In this document: one piece after another, positions 32,873 to 45,465 of the stretch
Numbering within the stretch: position 1 is the stretch's first letter
How the letters are laid out: the number at the start of each line of letters is the position of its first letter
Origin: Dactylorhiza incarnata
Lineage: Eukaryota > Streptophyta > Magnoliopsida > Asparagales > Orchidaceae
Assembly (NCBI GenBank): GCA_033032865.1
Contig: JAWHQI010000099.1
Coordinates: 8,395,004-8,459,003, forward strand
Direction of reading: 5' to 3'
DNA length: 64,000 bases
The notes under the pieces: model-generated
Told to the model about the DNA's origin: nothing
The model's input: the letters and a program-made list of their open reading frames with translations, nothing else
Database searches by the model: none
Program-made: the position numbers and the translations under genes

Positions 32873-33804
32873 TGATGAGTAGTTGATTCACTCATCTTTT
32901 AGCTTAATTTAATTATAATTCTTATATAAATCTATTTAAATTATATGTATTTTCCTAGATAAATTGCTTCCTTTCAATTCTATGAGCTAACCTAAATATA
33001 TTTTATGATTTCAGGTTTTTCTGGACACATTAGAGAAAAAAGTAAAATTTACACGCCCCAGGTAATGGGCGTGACCAATGGGCGTGTAACCTACGAGGTG
33101 TTCCAGACCTGACTCCGCCACCTCAGAGACGTTCCGTGAAGAATTCGCCAAGTGCACGCCCCAGGTCACGGGCGTGACCCAATGTCACGGTCGCGACCCG
33201 CTGAGACGAATCAGAACCGCTGAGATCAAGCCTGCCATGTCAATTAAAGTTACACGCCCCAGGTCACGCCCGTGACCATGGGGCGTGTCATCCAGTTCAC
33301 GGGGGTGACTCATCCCGCACTCCTTCCCGCCAAAGCTTCTCGCCAGCAACACTTTTAACGATTACACGCCCAAGGTCACGGGCATGACCTAGGGCGTGAC
33401 GCGCCCAAAACGCCTGCATTGAAGCCTGAACGCGCCCTCTCCGCACCAGCACCAATCACGCCCCTTGCTTTATTTCTGTGTTTTTAAGTATTCTAGTTCT
33501 ACTTTTTCTTGCACTTGTAATTTCCCTCTCAATAGTTGTAATTTCTTTTCTTGAATTAATAAAATTTCTTGTCTTCTTTGTTCATCCATTCTCTCCCTCT
33601 TTTCAATAGTTTTAATTTTCAAGTTGAGTTACTTTTCTTGTTGCAACCAAATCAAAGTACTTTTTGATAGAACAATAGAGATCTTCTTGAGTAAGAGTAA
33701 TCAACACGCCCGGATTTTTATACGACCTTGGTTTTTATAAGCCTATACTACATCCGACACGGTACACTTGTCATTGTTGTTTGCAAGCATAGTTTTGCTC
33801 ATCA
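32873..33804 (+). repeat. 5' LTR of Athila-type element, 119-bp deletion
   Basis: At 932 bp it is exactly 119 bp shorter than its partner. The missing block corresponds to 41762-41880 of the 3' LTR and includes the TATA box; the junction is at 33464/33465. Four palindromic units of the form cacgccccaggtcacgggcg begin at about 33052, 33155, 33253 and 33365. Confidence 0.9.
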
Positions 33805-33810
33805 AGTTTT

Positions 33811-33830
33811 TGGCGCCGTTGCCGGGGATC
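33811..33830 (+). other. Primer-binding site, tRNA-Asp
   Basis: The sequence tggcgccgttgccggggatc is complementary to the 3' end of plant tRNA-Asp(GUC). It starts six bases after the LTR. Confidence 0.9.
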
Positions 33831-33924
33831 TGACTTGATATTTCGAAAGAGAATATCTATTGGCTTTATCGTCTCCTTCCTTCTCTTATTTTTTTTATTT
33901 TTCATTTCTACTAGGTGCAACTAA

Positions 33925-34017
33925 ATTCCTGGAAAGGACGCTTTGGTCTAGAAGTCCCATCACAGCCTCTAGTACCTTGCGAGCGCTTCATCGGGTTGAC
34001 CTTGGGAAGTCTAGGAC
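33925..34017 (+). repeat. ~90-bp repeat, 5' leader copy
   Basis: A block starting attcctggaaaggacgcttt and ending accttgggaagtctagga in the untranslated leader is nearly repeated at 39757-39847 in the 3' region. An AT microsatellite follows it here (34040-34096). Confidence 0.85.
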
Positions 34018-34161
34018 TAATCTTAAATCACCCAATTTAAAAAATATATATATATTTATAATAAACTTTTATAAATATATATATATATATATATAATAAA
34101 TATATTTATCTAAAATTTTACATTTTTCGCCTCTCTTTCTCTTTTCTTTTCTTTTTGGTTT

Positions 34162-35610
34162 ATGACCCGACACAACTCTCCAGCTAATTTTGAATTTGGT
34201 TTTGATCCGGAAATTGAACGCACCTTGCGGCGACGTCTCCGGTTTAGTGATCTACCAATAATTCGCGAAGAGTCAATCAGAGAGACTAACGAAGGTTTAA
34301 TGGATAACCCCGACCATAATGAGGCCCCGCTACGGACCATGTCCTATTATGCGAGGCCAAATTGGGAGGGAACACAATCTAGTATTATTCGCCCGGCGGT
34401 AGCGAATAATAATTTTGAAATTAAAACGAGCATCATTCAGATGGTACAACAAACCGTCGTTTTTGATGGCTTACCGGATGAAGATCCTAATTTACATTTA
34501 CTTAATTTTTTGAAAATTTGCGACACATTTAAAATAAATGGCGTCACCGATGATGCCATCCGTTTACGCTTATTTCCTTTTTCTTTGCGGACTAAGCCAA
34601 GCAATGGTTGGGCTCTCTTCCTAGAGGTTCCATCACTACGTGGGCCGAGATGATGGAGAAATTCATAACGAAATATTTTCCCCCGGCAATGTCTGCTAAA
34701 TTACGTACGGACATTCTCTCATTCATGCAAATAGAATCGGAGTGTCTCTACGACACATGGGAGCGCTTCAAGGAACTTTTGCTGAGATGTCCTCACCATG
34801 CCCTTCCCATATGGCAACAAGTTCAGACTTTCTACAATGGTTTGAATCTCCAAACAAGGCAGATGATTGATGCAGCCGCGGGGGGGGGGGGGGGGGGGAC
34901 CCTTAGTAACAAAACCCCCGAAGCTTCTCAATAGCTTTTTGAGGAGATGGCCATGAATGCCTATCAGTGGAATGCGCCACGGTCGCGCCCTAATAAGCCG
35001 ACCGGACTTTTTGAAGTCGAGGCCACCTCTAACTTAGCGCATCAGGTAGAAATGCTCACAAAATATTATGTGGCGAAGATGACTGCTTCCTCCGCCACAA
35101 ATTGGGTTAATAATAATAATTTTAATAATTTGAATAATAATTTCATTCATGAGCAAGTTGATTATATGGGAAACTCTTATCGCCCTACTTATAACCCGAA
35201 TAATAATCTTTCGTTTAACAATAGTTATAATCCGGGTTTAAGGAATCACCCAAACTTTTCATGGAGCAACCCCAATAACGCTCAACGAGCACCACAGGTG
35301 AATCCTCCCGGATTCGCTCCTCCACCACCACAACCCAAGCCCTCTCCGATTGAAGAGGTCTTCACTAAGTACATTGCCTCCACTGAGTCCAATATCCGGA
35401 ATCTCACCGGATCAGTCAAAATTTTGGAAAATCAAATTGGACAGCTCGCCAAAATGTTCTCCGAACGCCAGCAAGGAGCACTTCCGGGAAACACTGAGCC
35501 CAATCCGTGGGAGAGCACCAACGCAATCACCCTCCGCAGCGGAAAGGAGATAACTTCTTCAAATTTGGTCGAGCCCAAGGTAAACGCTTCATCTTCTCCC
35601 CCGCAAGTTT
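34162..35610 (+). pseudogene. gag: Athila-type gag, frameshifted
   Basis: The ATG at 34162 begins a frame with FGFDPEIERTLRRR, followed by the retrotransposon gag domain (LHLLNFLKICDTFKINGVTD, LRLFPFSLR, then SLPRGSITTWAEMMEKF in another frame after a shift near 34605). MIDAAAGG leads into a 19-base G run (34880-34898) and a TAG at 34932-34934. The frame continues with MAMNAYQWN and an Asn-rich linker. A terminal helix (ENQIGQLAKMFSERQQG) and NAITLRSGKEI mark the gag-protease junction. Confidence 0.88.
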
Positions 35611-38600
35611 TTTTCTTCACCTACTTTACCGTCTGCTACTTTAGCCCCACGCATTATTAAAAATCCTTCTATTCCTTATCCTTCGAAATTTAAAGATGAG
35701 CGCAATGAGGAGCAATATAAAAAATTTATTGAAATTTTGAAACAAATCCAAATAAATATACCATTCTGCGAAGCAATTGCTCAAATGCCAAAGTACGCTA
35801 AATATCTAAAGGAGTTACTTTCAAATAAAACGAAACTTGAAAATTTTTCGCGTATTTCTTTAAACGCAGAGTGTTCGACGGCTTTATTAAATAAATTACC
35901 ACAAAAATTAAATGACCCGGGACGGTTCTCCATCCCGTGTATGTTTGGTAATTTATCAATCAAACACGCCTTGGCCGATCTAGGCGCTAGCATAAATTTA
36001 ATGCCTTTTGCGTTATTTAAAAAGCTTGGTTTGTGCAACCCAAGCCCAACTAACATAAGCATCCAACTAGCGGATCGGTCAGTTAAATACCCAATAGGGG
36101 TCATTGAAGATGTGCTAGTGAAGGTTTATAAGTTTATCTTCCCGGCAGACTTTGTCATCCTCGATATTGAAGAAGACGCTGAAGTACCCCTAATACTTGG
36201 CCAACCTTTCCCAGCCACCGCTCGAGCTATAATAGATGTAAGTAACGGAAAACTTCTCCTGCGAGTTGGAGAGGAAGAAGTTATTTTCAATGTTAATCAA
36301 TCAATGAGAAATGCACTTACTAACGTCGATTCTTGTTTTATTTTAGAATCAAATTTTGAAGAAGAATTATCAACTTTTGCGGAAATAATTTTCCCTCTTT
36401 ATGAAAATCCGGAGTTACAAACTTTATTATGTCATTGAGAAACGACCCGGCAGGCAAATTTTGAACAAACAGATTTAAATATTTTTAAAATCAAAACATC
36501 TTATGAAGAGCCACCGAGTCTAGAATTAAAACAACTACCGGATCATCTAAAATATGTATTTTTAGAATAAAATTTAAAATTACCCGTGATTATTTCTTGT
36601 ACGCTTAATGATTCGGAAATTTCCGAATTAATTAAAATTTTAAATAACCACCGCCATGCACTTGCATGGCAAATTTCGGATATTAAGGGTTTAAATCCCT
36701 CATTCTGCACGCATAAAATAAATCTAGAAAATAATGCTCGCGGCACTATTCAGCCTCAACGACGCCTTAACCCCAATATGAAGGACGTCGTTAAGGCCGA
36801 AATTATAAATTATTGGATGCGGGGATTATTTACCCAATTTCTGATAGCACTTGGGTTAGCTCGGTGCAAGTCGTGTCTAAGAAGGGCGGAATGACAGTAG
36901 TTGAAAACGAAAATAACGAGTTGATTCCAACCCGTACTGTTACGGGTTGGCGGGTATGCATCGATTATAGAAAATTAAATGATGCCACCCACAAGGATCA
37001 CTTTCTGTTACCCTTCATTGACCAAATCTTAGAACGTCTATCCGGTCACTCGCACTACTGTTTCCTTGATGGTCTTTCGGGATATTTTCAAATCCCAATC
37101 GCACCCGAAGACCAAGAAAAAACCACCTTCACTTGCCACTTCGGCACCTTCACCTATCGGAGGATGCCATTTGGTCTTTGTAACGCGCCAGCTACATTTC
37201 AAAGGTGTATGCTCGCAATTTTTAATGAATTAGTTGAGGACATCATGGAAGTTTTCATGGATGATTTTTCAGTCTATGGCGATTCCTTTCAAAACTGTCT
37301 AAAAAATCTTGATCGTGTTCTTCAACGCTGCGAAGACATGAATCTGGCACTCAACTGGGAGAAGTGCCACTTTATGGTCCATGAGGGATTAGTCCTCGGA
37401 CATAAGGTTTCTAGTAAAGGGATCGAGGTCGATAGGGCCAAGATCGAAGTCATAGAAAAACTCCCTCTGCCTACTAATATTAAATCGATTAGGAGCTTTT
37501 TAGGACATACGGGTTTCTATAGATGGTTCATTAAAGATTTTTCGAAAATTACAAAATCGTAAACGCATCTTTTAGAAAAGGAAACCACGTTTATCTTTGA
37601 TGAAGAATGTTTTAAGGCGTTCATTAAAATTAAAAACGAACTTATGAAATCGCCTATTTTAATTTCACCAGATTGGTCTCTTCCATACGAAATCATGTGC
37701 GATGCAAGCGATTTTGCCGTAGGTGCGGTCTTGGGCCAAAGGGTGAATAAATTCTTTCACCCAATTTATTATGCAAGCAAAATGCTTACATCCGCCCAAG
37801 CTAATTATACAACGACGGAAAAAGAACTTCTAGCGATTGTTTTCGCCTTTGATAAATTTCGTTCTTACATAACGCTATCAAAAATTATTGTATTTACAGA
37901 TCACTCCACCCTCTGGTACTTGCTAGATAAAGGGAACGCCAAGCCCCGACTGTTGAGATGGATCCTACTCTTGCAAGAATTCGATTTGGAGATCCGAGAC
38001 AAGAAAGGAGCGGAGAACTTGGCGGCCGACCACCTCTCAAGATTAGAGAATCCGGCTGCAGGAGCGCTTGTGGAGGCCGAAATTGACGACAAATTCCCTA
38101 AAGAACGCCTCCTCGCCATCGAAAAGGTAACGACTTCTTCCACCCCTTGGTACGCGGATTAGGCCAACTATTTAGTGGCCCGGGAACTACCAAAAGATTT
38201 TTCAAGTCAGCAAAAGAAGAAATTCTTTTCGGAATTGAAAAATTATTTTTGGGAGGATCCCTTTTTATTTCGTGTCTGCGTGGACCAAGTGGTAAGAAGG
38301 TGTATTTCGGACGAGGAAGGTGAACAAATTCTATAGCACTGCCACGAAGGTCCAACCAGTGGACACTACCAAGCAAACCGGATCACAAGAAAGGTGCTAG
38401 AGGCGGGCTTCTGCTGGACCACCTTATCAAAGATGCTCACACCATTGTGAGTAAATGCGATAAATGTCAAAGGTCAGGTATCATTTCTAACCGGGATGAA
38501 ATGCCCCAAAATATATTTTTAGAATGTGAAATTTTTGATTTATGGGGAATAGATTTCGTAGGTCGTTTACCCTCCTCCTTCAATAATAAATATATCCTTG

Positions 38601-39431
38601 TTGCGGTCGATTACGTGTCAATGTGGGCGGAAGCACAAGTTTTTCCCACCAACGACATGAGAGTCGTCATACACTTTTTAAGAAAAACTATTTTCACGAT
38701 TTGACACTCCCCGAGCACTAATTTGTGATAGGGGCACACACTTTTGTAACAACCAGCTTGCTAAAATTTTAGCAAAGTATGGAGTTACAAACAAACTTTC
38801 TACCGCCTATCACCCTCAAGCAAATGGACAAGTAGAGGTAGTAAATCGTGAATTAAAAAGAATTTTAGGAAAAACTGTGTCCGTTAATAGGAAGGATTGG
38901 TCGTTAAAATTAGACGACGCACTATGGGCTTATTGGACAGCATACAAAACCGCCATCAGATGTACACTGTACCGATTAGTCTATGTAAAAGCATGTCATT
39001 TACCGGTTGAATTAGAACATCGCGCATTCTGGGCACTTAAATTTTTAAATTTAGATTTAAACTTAGCCTCCGATCAACGAAAGTTTCAAATTAATGAATT
39101 AGACAAATGGCGGGCAAACGCCTATGAAAATAATAAATTTTACAAGGAGCGCACTAAGTTTTACCACGAGAAGAGAATAAAATTTCCAAAATCTTTTTCA
39201 CCGGGAGACTTAGTCCTTCTATATAATTCTAGACTAAAACTTTTTCTGGGCAAATTAAAATCCTGATGGTCGGGCCATTTTGTTGTAAAAGAGGTTTGGC
39301 CATATGGGACCGTGCTAATAGAACACCCGGATCAAGGCCCTTTGAAAGTTAACGGGAACCGGTTAAAATTATATCATTCTGGCGACCCAGCGCCCAGCAA
39401 AATTGAAATGCTTAACCTCACTAACTTTTAA
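35611..39431 (+). pseudogene. pol: Athila-type pol: protease, RT, RNase H, integrase
   Basis: Protease has LADLGASINLMP (~35971). Reverse transcriptase has VCIDYRKLNDAT, FLDGLSGYFQIPIAPEDQ, RRMPFGLCNAPATFQRCM and FMDDFSVYG (~37254). RNase H has [27 protein letters not shown] and [14 protein letters not shown]. Integrase has [38 protein letters not shown] and [10 protein letters not shown]. Stops lie at 36436, 36568, 37560, 38160 and 39264, with frame changes near 36820, 38430 and 38700. The last conserved piece ends in the stop at about 39431. No chromodomain follows. Confidence 0.88.
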
Positions 39432-41169
39432 GAAGATCGCCACTTAGCCAAGCTACTCGACGGTAAACAAAGCACTTTTGGGAGGCACCCCAACGATATC
39501 TTTTTTTTTTCTTTGTTTTGTTTAACCTATTTTTGCAGGTTTTTGTCTGGCAACCCCGTCTACTAATCAGGGAATCCCCCTTCACCCTTTAGTATCAACT
39601 TTATTGTCACTTCAATTTTATTCTTCATACTTAGTTTTAAACATTGGGGACAATGTTTAATTTTAAGTATGGGGGTGTACCATTGCTTTCTTTATATTTC
39701 TATTCATTTGAAAATAAAAATAAAAATATATAAATATTTTTAATCTAATAAAAAAAATTCTTGGAAAGGACGCTTTGGGCTTGAATTCCCATCACAGCCT
39801 CTAGTACCTTGCGAGCCCTTCACCGGGTTGACCTTGGGAAGTCCAAGAAGAAAAATATAGTAAAATTTTTTATGCTGAATTCTTATACTTACTCATATGC
39901 AAAATTCTTAGTAGATTTGCTTTTGTATAGTGTCGTAGGGAATTTATATACTTCATTAGATTTTGAATTTTGGAATAAAATTGTTGACTCATGCAGTGTT
40001 CCTAGTTAAGCGCATGCGTTTGTAGAATTCTATGTCAAATTAACTATTCAGCATAAAATTAGATTTATGTTTTTTCTAACTGCGAAAAAACAATCTTTGA
40101 TTTACTCTTACCTTTAATCCGGTAGAATCTGTGAATAATTCAAGTGAGTATGTAGAAGCTTACTAGAGAAATATTACACATTTTGAACGGAAGGGTATTC
40201 TTTCTCGACGGCTAGAACTTGCCTCTAGCGATTCTCGAAGCATTTGCATAGATTTGTCATAGTTTTCAGAAGTGATTTAGGCCATCTTTTGATTGTTTGA
40301 GCCTGTTTGCCCACCTTTAAAAATTTTTCATTGTTTAAACACTTTGGGCCTTTCCTTATTTCCTTTGCTACCTCCACCTTTCATTTTCACCAAAGCCAAA
40401 GCATCCACCCCATGAGCACACTAAATATTTGAGATATATTAAAATTTTGCAATGGGTTCAATTGTGAAAATGAGGAAGTTGCAACTTCTTATTTGGAGCT
40501 ATAATGAAAAAAAAAATGTGAAAAATTATTTTGTTGGCCAAATGTGAAAAATAAAGAAAATTATTCATGGCCTTATGATTGAAAAAATAAGAGAGTTTTT
40601 TTTGTATGTTTTGCTTCATGACAACTCTTATGCGTGGTTTAAATTTTGATAATTTTGGGGAAACTCTCACCTTGGTTTAGTGTGATCCTTAGCCATCATG
40701 TCCTATCTCTTTGATTTCCAATTCCAAATCATATACCTAAGCCAAGCTTCACTCCTAATGAAAGCCCTTTTGATCTTTAAGCTATGACATTATACTTGTG
40801 TAGTGGAGAGAGTGCGACCGGGCAAGCCTATGGCCATCGTCATTGATGGATTTCTTTGTAGGCTATCCCGAAACTCAATTTCGGGTAATATTGATCTTAG
40901 AAAACACGTTACCCGCTCCCTGAATAGCATTCCAGAATTTACCGAGCTTTCAACTTAAAAGTAAAAGCAATATGTTAAATCGCATTTTTGAAAATTATAA
41001 GCTAATCGTTATGCTGAATAGGACTTTCCACTAGGATCTCTACATGCAGGCGTAAGACTTCGCATTTTTATTCCTTCAGTTCAAATTTCTTTTTCTAGTA
41101 TTTAAATTTCTCTACACCTATGAAAAATTGTTTGCTCGGGACTAACAAACGAGTAAGTATGGGGGTATT
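39432..41169 (+). other. Athila-type 3' region and polypurine tracts
   Basis: This non-coding segment carries the near-palindrome taaacattggggacaatgtt (~39638) followed by tttaagtatgggggtg, and a second tract taagtatgggggtatt just before the 3' LTR at 41170. Such a pair is usual in Athila elements. The copy of the 90-bp repeat is at 39757-39847. No gene is recognised in about 1.3 kb of A/T-rich sequence from 39850. Confidence 0.7.
39757..39847 (+). repeat. ~90-bp repeat, 3' region copy
   Basis: This is the direct repeat of 33925-34017 (roughly ten differences by eye). It sits about 100 bp after the ttggggacaatgtt motif. Confidence 0.85.
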
Positions 41170-42220
41170 TGATGAGTAGTTTATTCACTCATCTTTTAGC
41201 TTAATTTAATTATAATTCTTCTATAAATCTATTTAAATTATAGGTATTTTCCTACATAAATTGCTTCCTTTCAATTCTATGAGCTAACCTAAATATATTT
41301 TATGATTTCAGGTTTTTCTGGACACATTGGAGCAAAAAGTAAAATTTACACGCCCCAGGTCATGGGCGTGACCAATGGGCGTGTAACCTACGAGGTGTTC
41401 CAGACCTGACTCCGCCACCCCGGAGTCGTTCCGTGAAGAATTCGCCAAGTACACGACCCAGGTCACGGGCGTGACCCAATGTCACGATCGCGACCCGCTG
41501 AGACGAATCACAACCGCTGAGATCAAGCCTACCACGCCAATTAAAGTTACACGCCCCAGGTCACGCCCGTGACCATGGGCCGTGTCATCCAGTTCACGGG
41601 CGTGACTCATACCGCGCTCCTTCCCGCCAAAGCTTCCCGCCAGCAGCACTTTTAAAGATTACACGCCCCAGGTCACGGGCGTGACCTAGGGCGTGATGCG
41701 CCAGAAACACCTGCATTGAAGCCTGAACGCGCCCTCTCTGCACCAGCACTGATCACGCCCCTTACACGCCCCTTGGTCACGGGTGTGACCAAGGGCGTGT
41801 AACCCAAAATTTTCAGCTATAAAAAGGCAGCTCCTCCAGATGATCAGGGACCTTGCATTGGAGTCCAAGCCTCCATTTTCTTGCTTTATTTATGTGTTTT
41901 TAAGTATTCTAGTTCTACTTTTTCTTGCACTTGTAATTTCCCTTTCAATAGTTGTAATTCCTTTTCTTGAATTAATTAAATTTGTTGTCTTCTTTGTTCA
42001 TCCATTCTCTCCCTCTTTTCAATAGTTTTAATCTTCAAGTTGAGTTACTTTTCTTGTTGCAACCAAATCAAAGTACTTTTTGATAGAACAATAGAGATCT
42101 TCTTGAGTAAGAGTAATCAACACGCCCGGATTTTTATACGAACTTGATTTTTATAAGCCTGTACTACATCCGACACGGTACACTTGTCGTTGTCACTTGC
42201 AAGCATAGTTTTGCTCATCA
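41170..42220 (+). repeat. 3' LTR of Athila-type element
   Basis: The full-length 1,051-bp LTR has palindromic cacgccccaggtcacgggcg units from about 41350 to 41803, including one unit absent from the 5' LTR. A TATA box ctataaaaagg lies at 41817-41827, directly after the last unit. Confidence 0.92.
41817..41827 (+). promoter_or_regulatory. TATA box, 3' LTR only
   Basis: The sequence ctataaaaagg follows the last palindrome by about 15 bp. The equivalent position is deleted from the 5' LTR, so only this LTR could start transcription in the usual way, reading outward into 42221. Confidence 0.65.
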
Positions 42221-42225
42221 TAATT

Positions 42226-42505
42226 CAATCTTAATTTCTTGATCTAGAATATAACATTCTGAGATTGGTGAGCTCAATGTCACATATTGACTCAACCCAG
42301 CATGATCATGCATTTCTCAGTTTCATTCCTTCAAGAGGCCCATGGTGTAAATCCTATCATATAGGAGGACAAATCCATCTATCTCTGTCCATACATAAAC
42401 ACTCAAATGATTCTGATGGGTCCCAAATATATACACATTTATGGACTCATCTGGGCCGATTTTCTAGTCTATGCACTTCACTTTAGACATGTTTTCACTC
42501 ATATT
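42226..42505. other. Unassigned interval between elements
   Basis: This is the right half of the sequence into which the Athila-type element inserted (left half ends at 32872). No domain, repeat or RNA gene is recognised. Confidence 0.35.
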
Positions 42506-43935
42506 TGATACTCCATGCTAAGTGCACCTCTAGGCCCGTTTTTGGTGTTATTTCATGTTCTGCATCTCTAGTTGTTTTCATGCATTGTTAAGTGCCACTT
42601 TCAGTGGCTGGATTCGTGGTTGTGCTGGAACAGGAGTCATGCAGGTGATCCCTGTACAATTCTGTACAGGTATACTGCGCACTATCACTGGTTCTATTGC
42701 GCACGACCACTGGTCGTGCGCCGCTGATCGTGTGCACTTAACCCTATTTTTCGAGTTCTGTCTCGGGTAGTGCGCACGACCACCTACGATAGTGCGCACG
42801 ACCACCAGTCGTGCGCCACTGTTCGTGCGCACTTAACATCAATTTTATGAGTTCTGTTTCGGACAGTGCGCACGACCGCCTACGATAGTGCGCACGACCA
42901 CCGGTCGGGCGCCACTGGTCGTGCGAACATGGTATTTTATAAATTTCTTACTTTGCAGGCTCCACCCAGGTAGGCGCACGATCACAGAACTCCAGCGCGC
43001 ACGACCACTGGTCGTGCGCCAATGACCGTGCGCACTGTTTATTCCAGCGCCTATATAAGTTCCTGATCCGCAGATTAGGGATAACGGGGGTTTCAGGAGC
43101 GCGATTTACAGTCCGTACGCCGCCGTTTTCCACTTCCAGCCACCTCCACCTCATCTTCTCCGCAAGGGGAAGTCATCTCCAGCCATTCTAAGCAATCCTC
43201 CATCGTCTGGGAGCATTCTCCATCCTCCGCAAGCACTCAAGCAAGCCATCTCCAGTTCTGTCCGGTGAAAAGAATAGTCATCCTGAGGTAGAAGACGACG
43301 GAAGCACGTGGAGAGGTCGTGACAGTCTCTCAACGCCGGAAGCACAGTCCGCCCGAGTCCGGAAGTAGCTTGACAAACTACCATTCCGGCCGTGAACGGC
43401 CGCTAGTCTTCGTCCATTGGTTGATTTCTTCCTCCCCCCTTTGTTGTATTTCTTTGAATTATTTAAACTTGAATATCATGATGTTTAGTGTAAATGCAAT
43501 GGTTGTTTCTTCTCTGTTCTTTAGTATTTGTTTGTGATACGTCTCACCTCCACTCACGCACTCATCGTGTTCGATTCGCGTTAGCAAGAGTTAACGGCGA
43601 TTTGTGAAGAGGTGTTTGCGACCCTCACTCTCCACACTAGTAATCACTTCATTCGCTGCATACCGTCCATCTGCCTCACGAAGCTCGGCATCGCGGCCGC
43701 TGCACCCATCTCGCCTTGCGAAGCGGTGATTTTGACCCGCATTTCTTTTATTGTTGTTAACAGTATGAAACCAAATCAAAACCCCACTGTCTGTGTTTGT
43801 TTTCGCTTGTGTAATAATTGTCACACAACGTGATTAGTTCACCCAACCTGCATTCCTCAAGAGATCGACACTCGGGGATCCTATTCCCAACATTTATTAC
43901 TTGCGCGACCGGTGCACTTGCCGAACATCGCATCA
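42506..43935 (+). repeat. 5' LTR of Athila-like element
   Basis: It begins tgatactccatg and ends cgcatca. Units built on gcgcacgaccactggtcgtg lie at about 42698-43037; two adjacent ones start at 42771 and 42867, a spacing of 96 bp. A TATA box ctatataag is at 43051-43059, straight after the array. No second copy of this LTR lies in the window, so the ends are inferred from TG…CA and from the primer-binding site. Confidence 0.7.
43051..43059 (+). promoter_or_regulatory. TATA box of Athila-like LTR
   Basis: The sequence ctatataag follows the gcgcacgacc array and a ctgtttattc block that is also found after the array in the Tekay LTRs. Confidence 0.65.
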
Positions 43936-43941
43936 AGTTTT

Positions 43942-43959
43942 TGGCGCCATTGCCGGGGA
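43942..43959 (+). other. Primer-binding site, tRNA-Asp
   Basis: The sequence tggcgccattgccgggga matches the plant tRNA-Asp 3' end with one mismatch (cat for cgt). Confidence 0.85.
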
Positions 43960-44056
43960 ATGTTCAGGCGTGTAACGTCTTGAGTTGTGAACTTTTGTTA
44001 CAAGAGCAGTTGTTTTTGATTTTCCTTGTTTTGTTTTCTTTAGGTTGTGATTGTGC

Positions 44057-45436
44057 ATGCAGAGACAAGCCGCAGGGGAACTTGTACCCTTTGATCCCGA
44101 GATCGAACGGACCGCTCGCGCACGAAGGCGCGCAGTAGCTGTACAGGCGGCAATGGATGACAACATAGACCCAGATAATGTTGAACCAAGAGTGCCCAAC
44201 GTGGAGCAGCACCATCCTGGAGATGAGCAAGAGGTAGTTAGGCCTCGACCCCGAACGATGAGAGATTACACCACTCCGACAGCTGGGAGTGTGTATCCTG
44301 GGTTCTGTCCTAATATTACGAACAACCAGTTTGAGATCAAACCTGCGATCTTGAACATCATCCGGAACAATGCTCAGTTCTCCGGGATGGCCAGTGAAGA
44401 TCCGTACCTGCACCTGGCAGAGTTTTCCGATATCTGCGGAACTTTCCGCTACGCTGGGATTCCTGACGATACAGTCAAGCTGCGATTGTTCCCATTCTCA
44501 CTTCGCGACAAGGCCAAGGTGTGGCTCCATTCTATTCCTCCTGGGACCGCTACGACTTGGGATGCTCTCGCATCCAAGTTCCTGGCCAAATTCCACCCCG
44601 TTGATAAAATTGTGAGCCTACGGCGGGAGATCGCCACCTTTCGCCAAGCTGACCAAGAGACCCTTGCCGAGGCATGGGAGCGCCTTAATGATCTTCTCCG
44701 CCGCTGTCCGAGCCACGAGCTCCAACCTTGGAATGTGGTAGAGACATTCTACTTCGCGATCGAGCCCAACTACCGGGCAATGATAGATGCTGCTGCGGGT
44801 GGTACTCTAATGAACCATACTCCAGAAGAGGCTCTTCGAATTCTGCGAGACACCGCCTCCCACAACACATTTTGGACTGCCGGGAGAAATGCACCGAGAA
44901 GCGCCCGTGGTCTCTTCGTGGTCGACTCGCTTCCGCTTACATCCGCACCGGCTGCTGTTATTACGTGTGAAGGGTGTGGAGGCTGCGGACACCACGCGTA
45001 TGAATGCTCGGGCAGTGATCTATCAGGTGACTTCTCGCACTTTTCTTTAAACGAATCTGTTAATTTTGTAGGTAATCAATCTAAGGGGGTGCCGTTTAAT
45101 AACACATATCATCTGGGAGTGAGAAGTCACCCAAACTTCTGATGGAACTCCAACGCACCTGGCCAACGATGGGCACCGGGGCAGCATCAGAATGATGCGT
45201 ATGCTTCCGGGAGCCAACCAAGGCCACCTCATCCGGAATATAACCAAGGCCCCCCAGCTCCCGAAAAGAGTAACTTGGAGGAGATGATGGAAAAATTCAT
45301 GCAAGCGGCTAACTCAAACATGGTTAACCAAACCGCGTCCATGCGGAACTTGGAAACGCAGCTGGGCCAATTGGCCCAAGTGCTAACCGAGCGGTCGCAT
45401 GGGACTCTTCCTAGTAATACTGAAAAAACCCAATAG
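44057..45436 (+). pseudogene. gag: Athila-like gag with nonsense codon
   Basis: I choose the ATG at 44057. The protein carries FDPEIERTARARRR, then the retrotransposon gag domain (LHLAEFSDICGTFRYAGIPD, LRLFPFSLRDKAKVWLHSIP, TTWDALASKFLAKFHP, AEAWERLNDLLRRCP, MIDAAAGGTLMNHTPEEA). A Cys/His cluster CEGCGGCGHHAYEC acts as a zinc knuckle. TGA at 45140-45142 replaces the usual Trp; the frame then stays open through a Pro/Gln linker and ENLETQLGQLAQ-like helix to TAG 45434-45436. Base composition is higher in GC than in the other Athila gag at 34162. Confidence 0.88.
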
Positions 45437-45465
45437 ACCAAGGGAAGAGTCTCGGCGACGCGGAA

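Larger units (their letters stand above)
32873..42220 (+). mobile_element. Athila-type Ty3/gypsy element
   Basis: LTRs at 32873-33804 and 41170-42220 start tgatgagtag and end ttttgctcatca, flanked by a perfect duplication taatt (32868-32872 and 42221-42225). The primer-binding site matches tRNA-Asp. Gag (34162) and pol (protease, reverse transcriptase, RNase H, integrase, no chromodomain) follow, then a 1.7-kb 3' segment with a ttggggacaatgtt motif and gggggtg tracts. Primer site, gag style and this tail are Athila traits. It is decayed by several frameshifts and stops, and its 5' LTR has lost the TATA region. Confidence 0.92.
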
